Origin: Arachis hypogaea
Taxonomy: Eukaryota; Streptophyta; Magnoliopsida; Fabales; Fabaceae
Assembly: GCF_003086295.3 (NCBI RefSeq)
Contig: NC_092042.1
Coordinates: 40,533,419 to 40,597,418 of the forward strand
DNA length: 64,000 nt
Direction: 5' to 3'
Under the pieces are notes generated by a model, which worked only from the letters and a program-made list of their open reading frames with translations, did no database searches and was not told the origin of the DNA. Positions 22,543 through 34,048 of this stretch are shown one piece after another. Position 1 is the stretch's first letter. Every line of letters begins with the position of its first letter. Both the position numbers and the translations under genes were made by a program.

Positions 22543-24300
22543 TGATGAGCGGATAATTTATATGCTTTTTGGCATTGTTTTTTGGTAGTTTTTAGTAAGT
22601 TCAAGCTACTTTTAGGGATGTTTTCATTAGTTTTTATGTTAAATTCACATTTCTAGACTTTACTATGAGTTTGTGTGTTTTTCTATGATTTCAGGTAATT
22701 TCTGGCTGAAATTGAGGGACTTGAGCAAAACTCTGAAAAAGGCTGACAAAAGGACTGCTGATGTTGTTGGAATCTGACCTCCCTGCACTCAAAATGTATT
22801 TTCTGGAGCTACAGAACTCCAAATGGTGCGGTCTCAACGGCGTTGGAAAGTAGACATTCAGAGCTTTCCAGAAATATATAATAGTCCATACTTTATTCGG
22901 GAATTGATGACGTAAAATGGCGCTCAACGCCAAGTACATGCTGCTGTCTGGAGTTAAACGCCAGAAACACGTCACAACCCGGAGTTGAACGCCCAAAACA
23001 CGTTATAACTTGGCGTTCAACTCCAAGAGAAGCCTCAGCTCATGGATAGATCAAGCTCAGCCCAAACATACACCAAGTGGGCCCCAGAAGTGAATTTATG
23101 CATCAATTACTTACTCATGTAAACCCTAGTAGCTAGTCTAGTATATATAGGACATTTAACTATTGTATTAGACATCTTTTGATCACTTTAGATCTGAGGA
23201 ACATCTGGGGGTGCATAGTCCTTAGACCATGGGGGCTGGCCATTCGGCCATGCCTGAACCTTTCACTTATGTATTTTCAACGGTGGAGTTTCTACACACC
23301 ATAGATTAAGGGTGTGGAGCTCTGTTGTACCTCAAGTTTTAATACAATTATTATTACTTTCTATTCAATTCTCTTTTATTCTTATTCCAAGATATACATT
23401 GCACAACACTTTGATGAATGTGATGATCCGTGACACTCATCATCATTCTCACCTATGAACGTGCGTGACTGACAACCACTTCCGTTCTACTCTAGGCCGA
23501 GCGCATATCTCTTAGATTCCCCAACAGAATCTTCGTGGAATAAGCTAGATAGATGGCGGCATTCATGGGGATCCGGAAAGTCTAACCTTGTCTGTGGTAT
23601 TCCGAGTAGGATCCCGGGAATCCGGAAAGTCTAACCTTGTCTGTGGTATTCCGAGTAGGATTCCGGTATTGAATGACTGTGACGAGCTTCAAACTCCTGA
23701 AGGCTGGGCGTAATGACAAACGCAAAAGAATCAATGGATTCTACTCCAACCTGATTGAGAACCGACAGATGATTAGCCGTGCTGTGACAGAGCATTTGGA
23801 CCATTTTCACTGAGAGGATGGGATGTAGCCATCAACAAGGGTGATGCCTCCAGACGATTAGCCGTGTAGTGACAGCGCATAGGACCATTTTCCCGAGAGG
23901 ATTAAAAGTAGCCATTGATGATGGTGATGCCCTACATACAGCTTGCCATGGAAAGGAGTAGGAAGGATTGGATGAATATAATAAAAAAGTAGAGATTCGA
24001 GAGGAGCACAACATCTCCATACGCCTATCTGAAGTTCCCACTATTGATTTACATAAGTATTTCTATCCCTTTTTATTTTCTATTTATTATTAATTTTTGA
24101 AAACCATAACCATTTAATCTGCCTAACTGAGATTTACAAGGTGACCATAGCTTGCTTCATACCAACAATCTCTGTGGGATCAACCCTTACTCACGTAAGG
24201 TATTACTTGGATGACCCAGTACACTTGCTGGTTAAGTTGAACGAAGTTGTGAGCTTCTCTAACAGTGCCTGGAACTCTTGAATTACAATTTCGTCCACCA
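22543..24300 (+). repeat. 3' LTR of element E
   Basis: Full-length copy, 1758 bp. It keeps the U3 block missing from the 5' LTR: hairpin arms GGAAAG (22845-22850) and CTTTCC (22864-22869) before ATATATAATAG. Palindromic words are at about 22920-23030 and the U5 hairpin at 24185-24200. Confidence 0.95.
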
Positions 24301-24305
24301 CACGG
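24301..24305. repeat. Target-site duplication CACGG, right side of element E
   Basis: Second copy of CACGG, directly after TCCACCA. The D LTR continues from it. Confidence 0.95.
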
Positions 24306-24488
24306 CATCGAATGGAATAATGGAGAATTAAAATTAAATAATTAAGGTCTCTAGGGAGCAATTTTCAAACATGTACTAAATTTAGGAAGGAAATCTAAAT
24401 GCATGCTAAATTATTGAATAAGTGGGTAAAGATCATGACAAAACCACACAATTAAACACAATATAAACCATAAAATAGTGGTTTATCA
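24306..24488 (-). repeat. 3' LTR of element D, second part
   Basis: Resumes the LTR cut at 17847 and ends GGTTTATCA, which on the minus strand is the LTR start TGATAAACC. Confidence 0.93.
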
Positions 24489-24526
24489 ACCTCCCCACAC
24501 TTAATCATTAGCATGTCCTCATGCTA
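24489..24526 (-). other. Polypurine tract and hairpin of element D
   Basis: On the minus strand: hairpin TAGCATG-AGGA-CATGCTA, then TTAAGTGTGGGGAGGT against the 3' LTR. This is a clearer polypurine tract than that of family 1. Confidence 0.8.
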
Positions 24527-25932
24527 AATTGAAGGAGACAAGGAAATAAGTATGAACATGTAGAAACTCATGAAATGCAATGCAATCCTACATATATAAA
24601 TAAATGCAACTATATGATTATTGTCCACTTGATCAAAAGTAAATAAGCCCTTCAAAACAATTACAAATCAAATTCCACTAATTCTATCATTATACAATAA
24701 AATAGATAAAAGTGCAAGAAGATAGCTTATGAAAGCAGGAAACATGAAAATTCAAGCATCGAACCCTCATTGATAATGTATGTACGCTCTGATCTTTAGT
24801 GTATAGGGTAATCACTCTATTCTTCTCTAGTCATGTTTTCTAACTTTTGTTTTTCTCCTAACCAATCAACAACAGTTAATATACCAATGCAAACATCATG
24901 AGGTCTTTCCAGGGTTGTAATGGGGCCAAGGTGCAGGTAAGGGTATACATATGGTTAAGTGAGCTTTATAACTAATTAACCTAAGCTCTCACTTAATATA
25001 CATATACTCTATATACTTTAAATTCATGCCTAGCTACCCATAATTCCCTTTTTCAACCCATACTCATGTTTCAACTTTGTATTTTGATTCTATCATATGT
25101 GCATTGATTTTTGAATTCTGAATTTAACATTGGGGTAATTTTGTCCCCTTATTTATTTATTTATCATCATTTTTTTTGAAAAAGAAATAAATAAAGCTTA
25201 TCAATGCACATAGATTTTTTTTCAATTCTTATAGTTTCACATGAGTAGGTATCCAAATTCCTTTTAAATTTTCATGACACATTCCCTTAACAACTTTTGT
25301 TCCCAAAATTTCCCATACTTAACTAGCACACACAATTCTATCTTAAGCTAACCAAAGATTCAATTTGGGGTATGCAATTGTTTTTCAGCTTAAGGTTAGT
25401 AATGTGGTAAAATATAGAACAAATGGGGTTTTTAAAGGCTCAAAGTGGTTAACAAGGGTAATTGAAAAGGGTAGGCTTGATTTGGATAAGTGAGTTTAAA
25501 CAAATAATGGCCTCAATCATGTGCAAGCATGTAAATATAATAAATATTGGACATATAAGATAAAACAAAATATAGATTACAATCATAGAGAAGTAAACAC
25601 ACAAGAATAAAATAATTATGGTTAAATAATGTAACCATACATAAAGGCTCAAATCTTTCACAGGTTGTGTGTTCTTTAGCTCAAACGTCATGTTCCAAAT
25701 ACAACTCAAGCAGATTTATCATAAAAATTTTCTGAAAAATTAGTGAAATTTTATTCCAAAAATAGATTTTTAAAAGAAACTTATTGTCTTTTCAATCAAG
25801 TAAAACATGCATGCAACTATTCTAACCTCTGCAATTTATTCTATTCTATAAAGGGAAGAAAATCTAACTAAAATATCCTAATTATTGGTGTACAAAGAAG
25901 AGAAATTACCTCCGGAAGTCAGGTACTGACCG
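24527..25932 (-). other. 3' noncoding region of element D
   Basis: No gene seen. The region lies between two copies of the polypurine motif and resembles the F region 33115-35175 in its wording. The ORF at 25449-25709 is AT-rich and has no counterpart. Confidence 0.65.
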
Positions 25933-25948
25933 ACCTCCCCACACTTAA
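25933..25948 (-). other. Internal polypurine-tract copy of element D
   Basis: TTAAGTGTGGGGAGGT on the minus strand, 16 of 16 with the LTR-adjacent copy at 24489-24504. The TAA stop of the ORF at 25945-26466 is part of it. Confidence 0.75.
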
Positions 25949-26466
25949 GGATTTGCACCGTCCTCGGTGCCATCTGTCAGGAACAGGGGTGGGCTAGTAG
26001 CAGTATCTCCACAGTCGGGACTATCATGGCTCCCGGTGCTGGTAAAAGAAGTGGAGTCCGGAGTGTCTGAGTCCTTGAATTTGCCCATGATCAGCTCCTT
26101 GAGGTATGTGAATCGGCGCTTGTTACGGCGCTCTCTCATCTTAGCTTTCTGTTCATGCCGATCCAACTTTTCAAGTATCTGCTGGAGCAATTTCTCAGTT
26201 GTAGATGCTTGTGGTGTTGAAGAAGGAATATCTTCAACTGGCTCAGTATGCTGGCTTGTAGTGGCTGCTGAAAGTCTGAGGTATTTCCCGTTAGGGACAT
26301 ATTGATCATCCCGTGGAAGCATGGCTTTGGTGTCCCCAGCTCTGTAGGAGACTCCGGTGGCTGAAACAAGATCTGAGACCAGGGCGGGAAAAGGTAGGTT
26401 GCCCGTGATTTGCACATGCTCCAGAGAACACAGATTAGAGTTTATAAAGTGGGGGAATGCATCCAT
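25945..26466 (-). pseudogene. C-terminal part of the env-position ORF of element D
   Basis: Open for 173 codons. NLPFPALVSDLVSATGVSYRAGD resembles the IPFPSLITRLATLSGVERRQTD part of the F ORF (about 32415-32480), and a basic, coiled-coil-prone tail follows (LLQQILEKLDRHEQKAKMRERRNKRR). The N-terminal domain is gone. Upstream of residue about 15 the reading frame enters the inverted LTR fragment, so the apparent start is an artefact of the joint. Fragment of the plant transposon-protein family, non-functional by truncation. Confidence 0.65.
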
Positions 26467-27400
26467 TCATAATCATGCTCTCATAATTCACTTTTCATAT
26501 TTTTAGATGTAGTTTTTAGTGAGAGAGTTTCTCTCCTCTCTCTCTTAGGATTAGAATTAGAATTAGGATTAGGATTTAGGACTTCTCTTAGTTTTAGGAG
26601 TGACTCTCAATCCCAGGTTCTTTATTTTTATTTATTTTTCAATGTTCCATGTTTAGATTGATTTTCTTGATTAATGTTATTTGAGATATTTTAGACTGAT
26701 GACTGCTGTCTTTTATTTATATAAATAATTTGGATTTTCCTGTTGCCCAATTGGCTTATGAATGTCTTCCATGTTAGATTTTACTGCTTTGAATGAATTG
26801 AAGGTATTCCAGATATTTATGATTTTAATTTAGCTTTTTACATTCTTGGCTGTGGTTGATTAATTGGTGACCCTAAGGTTATCAGCTCCATTATTGATTG
26901 AAAATTGGATTTCTTCATTTCATTAATTCATATTCCAATAACTCTAGCCTTTCCCAAGGAAAGACTAGGACTTGAGGATTCGAATTAATTCATCCACTTA
27001 ACTTACCTTCATAGTTAGAGGTTAACAAAGTGGGAGAAAAATCCAATTCTCATCACAATTGATAAAGATAACTAGGATAGGACTTCCTGTTCTTATACCT
27101 TGCCAAGAGATTTTATTAGTATTATTTTATTTTACTTGTCATATAACATATTCCCACCTTACTTCCAAAACCCCAATTTTACCTTTTTCATAGCCAATAA
27201 TAAGAACATACCTCCTGCAATTCCTTGAGAAGACGACCCGAGGTTTAAATACTCGGTTATCAATTTTAAAGGGATTTGTTACTTGTGACAACCAAAACGT
27301 TTGTACGAAGGGATTTCTGTCGGTTTAGAGACTATATCTACAACGCGACTGTTTTTATGAAATTCTTTACTGGAAAAAATCCTAACGTCAAAATGGCGCC
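26419..27400 (+). repeat. Inverted LTR fragment inside element D
   Basis: Plus-strand sequence matching the second half of the solo LTR at about 54660-55520 (AGAACACAGATTAGAG, TATAAAGTGGGG, GAGAAGACGACCCGAGGTTT). It runs through TGACGTCAAAATGG-like sequence to its own primer-binding-site core GGCGCC. It is opposite in orientation to the rest of D. Confidence 0.8.
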
Positions 27401-27406
27401 AAAAAT
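27392..27406. other. Fused primer-binding sites at a GGCGCC palindrome
   Basis: AATGGCGCCAAAAAT reads as the start of a primer-binding site on both strands. Plus strand: the end of the 26419-27400 LTR fragment then TGGCGCC. Minus strand: the D 5' LTR end then TTTTTGGCGCC. Neither side keeps the GTTGCCGGGGA half. Confidence 0.8.
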
Positions 27407-28881
27407 TGATGGGAAGCAGAAGCTGGTGGATTAAAAATTATTAAAATGATTATGTTGCAAGTATAGTTCTTAATTCACCAAAAATCTGCCTATCAATTTA
27501 GAAATATGTCACAGAGAGTTTAAATTAAAATTACTGAGAGTTTTAAGTCCCAGATCGTCTCCCAACGAGTTGCAGAGAAGTGTGCTATCTTATTAATCAG
27601 ATGTTCAAGAAGTTGAGTTGAGTAAACTGGGATTTAAATTGAGGGAAATTAAATAATATGAATAAAAGCCTTGACTGGAAATTGATTGGTTGGGATCTCT
27701 ATCATTGATGGAGTGATTTTGAAGATTAATTTATAATTAATGGTTGCTCTATTTGGTTATCCTTTACTAGGTAAGGGAAAGTCAAACAAGTAGTTGAATT
27801 ACTGGATCTGTTCACAAGTAACAACCCACTTAGTTCAAAGGGATTGGTGTCGGTGACAGGATGGTAATTCAACAGTTAACCCAATTACAAATTTTCTTTC
27901 AATCCTTCCAACTCAAGAGTTCCTTTTTAATCAATTCCCCATCAAGTAATGAAACTACTCACGCATTGTAAATAATAAATCCATAAAACATGAAAGGGAA
28001 TAAAAAAAAAGACATAGTTATTGAAATTGAAATTGAATGAAAAAGAAATAATCATTGCATTAAATAATCATAAAAGTATCTGAATGACAAAATTGAACAA
28101 AAACAAGGAACATGGAAGAATAGAACCAAGTTAAGAAGACAAACTAGAGTGATGAAGTCTTGATGAGGAAATAACTCTTCTCAATGTTCCAATGCTAAGA
28201 TCAATTAAAGATTAAAATTAAAAACTAGAGAAAAAAAAAACCTAAGAGAGAAAACTAGATCTCCCAAAACTACTGAATGAATGTCCGTTGTTTCTACATA
28301 TTCTCTGACTCTAGTCTGCTGTTCCGGGCTGAAAACTGGGCCGAAATAAGGTCCAAAATTGCCCCCAGCAAATTCTGCAGATTATGCAGATCGCACATGT
28401 CACGCGATCGCGTCATCCTTGCGGACGCGTCGCTTGCGCTTTTTCCTCGCCACGTGTTCGCGTCGTCCACGCTACCGCGTCGCTTGCGCTTTCCAATCCA
28501 CGCGGCCGCGTAAGCCATGCGGCCGCGTCACTTTGATTTGCGCTCCTTCGCGCGGTCGCGTGAGCCATGCGACCGCGTCACTTCTCGCTGGTTATCTCCG
28601 CAAACTCTTATGTTCCTTCCATTTTTGCTAGCTTCGTTTCCAATCTCCAACTCATTCATGCCCTATAAAGCCTGAAACACTTGACACAAAGATCACGGCA
28701 TCGAATGGAATAATGGAGAATTAACATTAAATAATTAAGGTCTCTAGGGAGCAATTTTCAAACATGTACTAAATTTAGGAAGGAAATCTAAATGCATGCT
28801 AAATTAATGAATAAGTGGGTAAGGATCATGACAAAACCACACAATTAAACACAATATAAACCATAAAATAGTGGTTTATCA
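27407..28881 (-). repeat. 5' LTR of element D
   Basis: Uninterrupted 1475-bp LTR that defines the ends TGATAAACC (at 28881) and CTTCCCATCA (at 27407) on the minus strand. The GC-rich palindromic array is at about 28395-28585. Confidence 0.93.
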
Positions 28882-28886
28882 CCACC
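28882..28886. repeat. Target-site duplication CCACC, right side of element D
   Basis: Second CCACC. B's gag continues from here (AACTGAGTGGTCTAG). Confidence 0.93.
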
Positions 28887-29465
28887 AACTGAGTGGTCTA
28901 GAAAAATCTGAGCTTTTTCTATAAGCCCATAATAGAAGATGTCTAACTACACCCACTCTGAAAACATTTCAGAGGGGCATTTTCTTAGCATCTCTATGTA
29001 TCTCTCCCAGGCATCATAAAGGGATTCATTATCTCCTTGTTTAAAGCCTTGGATGCTCAATCTTAGCTGTGTCATCCGTTTTGGAGGAAAATATTGATTC
29101 AGGAATTTTTCTGATAGCTGTTTCCATGTCCTTATGCTAGCCTTAGGTTGGTTATTTAACCACCTCTTAACTTGGTCTTTTACAGCAAATGGAAATAGTA
29201 ACAATCTGTAGACATCATGATCTACTTTCTTATCATGTACTGTGTCAGCAATTTGTAAAAACTGTGCTAGAAACTCTGTAGGTTCTTCCTATGGAAGACC
29301 GGAATACTGGCAACTTTGCTGCACCATGATAATGAGCTGAAGATTCAACTCAAAACTACTGACTCCAATGGAGGGTATACCGATACTACTCCCATATGAA
29401 GCAGTAGTGGGGTTAGCATATGATCCCAAAGTCCTTCTGGACTGTTCATTTCCAGTTAGGCCCAT
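28887..29465 (-). pseudogene. gag: N-terminal gag of element B (upstream of the D insertion)
   Basis: The ATG at 29465 starts MGLTGNEQSRRTLGSY, as in A, C and G. The gag core is clear (LLLFPFAVKDQVKRWLNNQP, QYFPPKRMTQLRLSIQG, WERYIEMLRKCPSEMFSEWV). Stops fall at about 29292 (after CQYSGLP) and at 28947. The frame rejoins 15563-16564 if element D is removed. Confidence 0.85.
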
Positions 29466-30367
29466 GATGTAGAAAGGGAGATGACGTGGATTTATTTTAT
29501 TTGTTTTATTATAAAAAAAGAGACTTTTGAAATAATAAAATAAAATAAAATAAAAAAATTTTGAAAATATTTTATGAAGATTTTCGAAAAGTGAGGAGAG
29601 AGAGTGTGGTTAGGATATTTTTGAAAAAGATATGATTTTTTAAAAAAAAATCTTAAAAGGATAAGATTTGAAAAATTTTGAAATTGAAATCTGAATTTTT
29701 ATGAAAAGTTTCGAAAAATGCTTAAAAATAGTTAGAAAAAATAATTTTTTTATTTTTGAATTTTATTATGAAAGAGAAAAACACACAAAAGACACAAGAC
29801 TTAAAATTTTTAAATACAATGCTCCTTGTTTTCGAAAATTTTGGAGGGAAAACACCAAGGCACTCCAAAATTAAAAATTTGAAGATCAAAGCACAAAGAA
29901 GACTCAAGAACACCTTGAAGACTCACAAGAACAACAAGAACAAAAGATAGAACACCGAACTTAAAATTTTTAGAAAATCACAGTAAAATTTTCAAAAAAA
30001 TTAAAGAAAAATTAACAAGAGAACACGAAACTTAATGTTTGGCACAAGATTTAATCAAAGAAAAATTATTTTTAAAAAGATTTTAAAAAGGAAAACTCAA
30101 AGGGGCAACTATTCCCAAGAAAATAGACACATTTAACAAATGTAAGAATTTAACAGATAAAAACTATTTTTTATGACAAAAATACAAAGGACACCAAACA
30201 TAAAACATGCAACTAGACTCAATGAAAAACTAACAATTAATAAAGAAAAATAATATTTTTGAAAAAAATTTTAAAAGGAATAATAAAAGATGCAAACTCG
30301 AATAAAAAGATAAATTTTTCCTAATCTAAGTAACAAGATAAACCGTCAGTTGTTCAAACTCGAACAA
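29466..30367 (-). other. Leader of element B
   Basis: No gene. AT-rich leader, homologous to 706-1809 of A. ORFs at 29722-29950 on either strand are shadows. Confidence 0.75.
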
Positions 30368-30385
30368 TCCCTGGCAACGGCACCA
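30368..30385 (-). other. Primer-binding site of element B, decayed
   Basis: TGGTGCCGTTGCCAGGGA on the minus strand, two C-to-T/G-to-A type changes from the perfect site. Confidence 0.88.
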
Positions 30386-30391
30386 AAAATT

Positions 30392-31884
30392 TGGTGCACG
30401 AAAATTACACTCACACTATGTAATTCCACACAACTAACCAGCAAGTGCACTGGATCGTCCAAGTAATACCTTACGTGAGTAAGGGTCGAACCTACGGAGA
30501 TTGTTGGCTTGAAGCAAGCTATGGTTATCTTATTATTATTAGTCAGGATACCAATAGGGTTCTTTAGTTTCAATTGTAAAAAGTAAAAGAGCATGAAATT
30601 AGTAATGGTTACGCAGTAATGGAGAATGTGTTGGAGTTTTGGAGATGCTTTATCTTCTAAATCTCTGCTTTTCTATTGTCATCTTCTTCACGCACGCAAG
30701 ATTCCTCCTATGGCAAGCTGTGTGTTGGTAGATCACCATTGTCAATGGCTACCATCCGTCCTCTCAGTGAAAATGGTCCAAATACGCTATCACCGCATGG
30801 CTAATCATCTGTCGGTTCTCGATCATGTCAAAATAGGATCCATGCGTCTGTCACTATGCCCAACACTCGTGAGTTTGAAGCTCGTCACAGTCATCCAATC
30901 CCTGAATTCTACTCGGAATACCACAGACAAGGTTTAGACTTTCTGGATTCTCAAGGATGCTGCCAATGGGTTCTAGCTTATACCACGAAGACTCTGATTA
31001 AGGAATCCAAGAGATACTCATTCAATCTAATGTAGAATGGAGGTGGTTGTCAGGCACGCGTTCATAGGTTGAGAATGGTGATGAGTGTCACAGATCATCA
31101 CCTTCTTCATGTTGAAGTGCGAATGAACATCTTAGATAGAAACAGGCGTGTTTGAATAGAAAATAGAAATAATTGCATTAATTCATCGAGACGCTGCAGA
31201 GCTCCTCACCCCCAACAATAGAGTTTAGAGACTCATGCCTTCAAAGAGTACAAAGTCTCTAAAAGTTGTTTAAATACTAAACTAGTAACCTAGGTTTACA
31301 GAAAATGAGTAAACTAAGATGGATAGTGCAGAAATCCACTTCTGGGGCCCACTTGGTGTGTGTTGGGGCTGAGACTTGAGCTTCTCATGTGCCTGGGCTG
31401 TTTCTGGAGTTAAACATCAGGTTGTAGCCTGTTTTTGGCGTTTAACTCCAACTTGCAACCTGTTTCTGGCGTTCAACGCCAGAATGCAACATAGAACTGG
31501 TGTTAAACCAGTTTATGTCGTTTATCTTCGCCGAAAGTATGGACTATTATATATTGATGGAAACCCATGGATGTATACTTTCCAACCCAATTGAGAGCGT
31601 GCCAATTGGACTCATGTAGCTCCAAAAAATCTATTCCGAGTGCAGGGAGGTCAGAATCCAACAGCATTAGCAGTCCTTTTTCAGCCTGAATCAGATTTTT
31701 GCTCAGCTCTCTCAATTTCAGCCAAAAAATACCTGAAATCACAGAAAAACACACAAACTCATAGTAAAGTCCAGAAATATGAATTTTGCCTAAAAGCTAA
31801 TAAAAATATACTAAAAACTAACTAAAACATATTAAAAACTACATGAAATTACCCCTAAAAAGCGTATAAAATATCCGCTCATCA
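30392..31884 (-). repeat. 5' LTR of element B
   Basis: 1493-bp LTR between TGATGAGCGG (at 31884) and TGCACCA (at 30392). U5 hairpin at 30469-30484, palindromic words at about 31393-31515. ORFs such as 30626-30937 are LTR sequence. Confidence 0.93.
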
Positions 31885-33051
31885 TGGACCAAGTTTTGGA
31901 CAGACTTAATTTTTATCATTGGGAGTTCGTAAAATTCGATCCGGTGGAAGTTAATGAACACCAGGTCAAGGAATTTTACGCAAACCTCCTAAAGAGGAAT
32001 GCCCCAACTGTTTTTCTCAAAGGTGTCATTCTGGACACCTCTAATACTGCTTTAGAGGCCCTCTTAGGTATTCCGCATATTCCTCCAGCTCGTGACGCCT
32101 ACGCTCAGATAGTGGAAGATTTGTTATCGGGCAAGCTTTTACTAGATATTGTCCTGAGGAAGATTGGCACACCTGAGGCCAAATGGGAGTACAGCAGGGG
32201 AGAAAACGTGGTCCTGCAGAGCATTGCGTCCATGGATCTCAACTCGGAGGCGAGGATCTGGCAGCAGATCATTGCCGACTACATCCTTCCGAGCATGCAT
32301 GCGGGTCTACATTGTAGTTCTCCTGTGGGCCATTCTGGAGGGGAAGAGGAACTCTATTCTTCCTCTCATTAGAGATTTCATGTGGAAGGTAACACAAGAG
32401 CAAAAGTACAACATTCCCTTCCCATCGTTGATCACCAGATTGGCCACTCTATCGGGAGTAGAGAGACGGCAGACAGACCGGATGTCCGTCCTGATTAACA
32501 AGCAGCCATTCCTTTCATATGGTGACTACAATGGACCACCACAGAAGAAGAGGAAGACCACCGAGCCATCATCCTCAGCAGAGCCATCAGCACCTCTAGC
32601 ACCTCATGTGCTCGTACCCCGACTCCAGACACCATATGAGCTGGGTCGGGAGATTTTGGAGACTCTACACCGCATTGAGTGCCGTAACGCTTGCCGCTTC
32701 TAGTGGATAGTGGAGAAGTTTGATGGTCGCGATCCTAGACCACCTCCTCCAAACACACCTGAGCCTGAGCCTGAAAGAGAGGAGCCGGCACTGGAGGAGC
32801 CAGTAGCTGAAGCTGCCCAGGCAGATGAGTCTTAAGAGCAGACAGGAGCAGAGGCCATAGTGGAAGAGCCTACAGATCACATGGTTGAGGAGCCGGTAGC
32901 TGTAGCCGAGCCGATTGTTGAGACCATATCAGAGCTAGCTGGGCAGGTATCTGAGGAGCATAGACCTGAGCCCGCCAGCCGGCCGTCCACAGACATCATT
33001 GTCTACCATCAACATCACCACCCACCACCGCCAGGCAGAGGAGCACCCTAG
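31885..33051 (+). pseudogene. Env-position ORF of element F, truncated and broken
   Basis: The N terminus is lost at the B junction, so the apparent ATG at 31884 is made by the LTR end. VKEFYANLL, GIPHIPP and IADYILPSMHAG match the layout of the plant transposon-protein domain (compare VQEFYSNLW and ILPTSNRSE in C). A frameshift near 32300 moves to the frame with EGKRNSILPLIRDFM and IPFPSLITRL. Stops follow at 32701 and 32833, after which a Pro/Glu-rich acidic tail (EPEPEREEPALEEP) runs to 33049-33051. Function is unknown for the whole family. Confidence 0.72.
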
Positions 33052-33097
33052 AGTTGATCACCCCGGTCCGTTTTGGCACGGAGGACCGTGCTTCATC

Positions 33098-33113
33098 TAA
33101 GTGTGGGGGAGGA
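33098..33113 (+). other. Internal polypurine-tract copy of element F
   Basis: AAGTGTGGGGGAGG lies shortly after the ORF end. Further copies are at about 34357 (AAGTGTGGGAGAAT) and next to the LTR at 35200. Confidence 0.7.
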
Positions 33114-33231
33114 TCTTCTATTTTTGAGTGTAAATATTCTCTTCCGTACACTTGTCATTTGGTTATTTTTAGTCTTTATTATGCTTTTGTGGATACTTTT
33201 AGTACGTTGACTTATGCACTTTTTATTTTGG

Positions 33232-33262
<31 letters not shown>

Positions 33263-33680
33263 GTTGCTTATAGTTATATCTAGTATTGCACTTTTAAATT
33301 GGTATATATATACATATTGCATTTTATATTGCATGATAAATAGTATAGATATGGATTGTGATTGGATGATGTGAATAGCTGATGCCTAGCTCATTTTGAT
33401 CCTAATTGTTCATGTTACCTTTTGCTTGTTGAAAATTAGGAGAAGAACTAGAAAATTTTGAAAAATTTTGCATCCATCACAACATACATACATACATATA
33501 TAAGGAATAATTTTGGTAAAAAACAACAAGACTTTCCAACAATTTTGGGCTTTCTATTGAATTGATTGGAAAACTATTTTTTTTTCAAACTTGCTTGAAT
33601 GGATTTCTTTGGAACATAGAAGAGTAAAGAACAAATACCTTGTGAGTTTTTGAGCTATATTGAGTGGTTATATATTGTAA
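33114..33680 (+). other. 3' noncoding region of element F, first part
   Basis: No gene. Contains the TA microsatellite at 33232-33259. Confidence 0.65.
33232..33259. repeat. (TA)n microsatellite
   Basis: About 14 uninterrupted TA units. Confidence 0.95.
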
Positions 33681-34048
33681 GGGTAAAGTATACTTTTTGT
33701 CCCTGAAGTTTGGCAAAAGTTTCAAAAATACCCTTAAGTTTTATTTTGTTTCAATTTTGTCCCAGAAGTTTTCGATTTGCATCAAATATACCCCCGACGG
33801 TTAAATTTTCAAAAAAATTAAGACCAATCTAATAATAATGCATGAAAATGATGCTTGATTTGCTTGTGTTGAGGGTTGTTTTTATGAAATTGTTGTTGAA
33901 TTAGTCTTAAATTTTTTGAAAAATTAGCTGCTAAGGGTATATTTGATGCAAATCGAAAACTTCTAGGACAAAATTGAAACAAAATAAAACTTAGGGGTAT
34001 TTTTGAAACTTTTGTCAAACTTCAGGGACAAAAAATATACTTTACCCT
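33681..34048. mobile_element. MITE with long terminal inverted repeats
   Basis: About 368 bp. Arms of roughly 130 bp start GGGTAAAGTATACTTTTTGT and end in its near-reverse complement. Flanks ATATTGTAA and ATATTTTAA agree at 8 of 9 positions, which suits a 9-bp Mutator-type duplication. It has no coding capacity; the ORF at 33818-34018 is within the arms. Mutator-derived is a guess from the duplication length. Confidence 0.8.

Larger units (their letters stand above)
17848..24300 (+). mobile_element. Element E: complete non-autonomous family-1 element, 6.45 kb
   Basis: Two LTRs, a perfect primer-binding site, a leader, a short broken ORF and a 3' region, flanked by CACGG. It has no gag or pol and must depend on proteins from other copies. 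Its LTRs end TTTCGTCCACCA instead of the usual GTGCACCA, and they share two internal tandem duplications, which marks a distinct subfamily. It is nested in the 3' LTR of D, so it is younger than D. Confidence 0.93.
16570..28881 (-). mobile_element. Element D: family-2 LTR element, chimeric, split by element E
   Basis: Bounded by TG...CA ends and CCACC duplications. On the minus strand the 5' LTR is 27407-28881 and the 3' LTR is 24306-24488 plus 16570-17847 (E inserted). The interior without E is only about 2.9 kb: the end of an env-position ORF and its 3' region in sense, then a plus-strand-oriented LTR fragment (26419-27400) directly against the primer-binding site. It has no gag, RT or integrase, so it must have moved with borrowed enzymes. 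The near-identity of its two LTRs suggests it moved already in this chimeric form. Confidence 0.87.
8891..31884 (-). mobile_element. Element B: family-1 retrotransposon on the minus strand, 3' LTR lost, split by element D
   Basis: Read on the minus strand: 5' LTR 30392-31884, primer-binding site, leader, N-terminal gag, the inserted element D (16570-28881), C-terminal gag, pol, stem-loop, palindromic array, env-position ORF, 3' region, then the fold-back junction at 8891 with no PPT motif or LTR left. Removing D and one CCACC duplication rejoins gag. Identity to A in the 3' region is roughly 94% by eye, so A and B look like two copies rather than one freshly inverted element. Confidence 0.9.

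Noticed and set aside
25449..25709. 86-codon minus-strand ORF with hydrophobic stretches
   Set aside because: It lies in AT-rich 3' noncoding sequence of D with no conserved counterpart in F. The hydrophobicity follows from the base composition.
31884..32372. Intact gene starting at the ATG at 31884
   Set aside because: The ATG is formed by the end of the B LTR joined to F sequence, and the ORF is an N-terminally truncated transposon-protein fragment.
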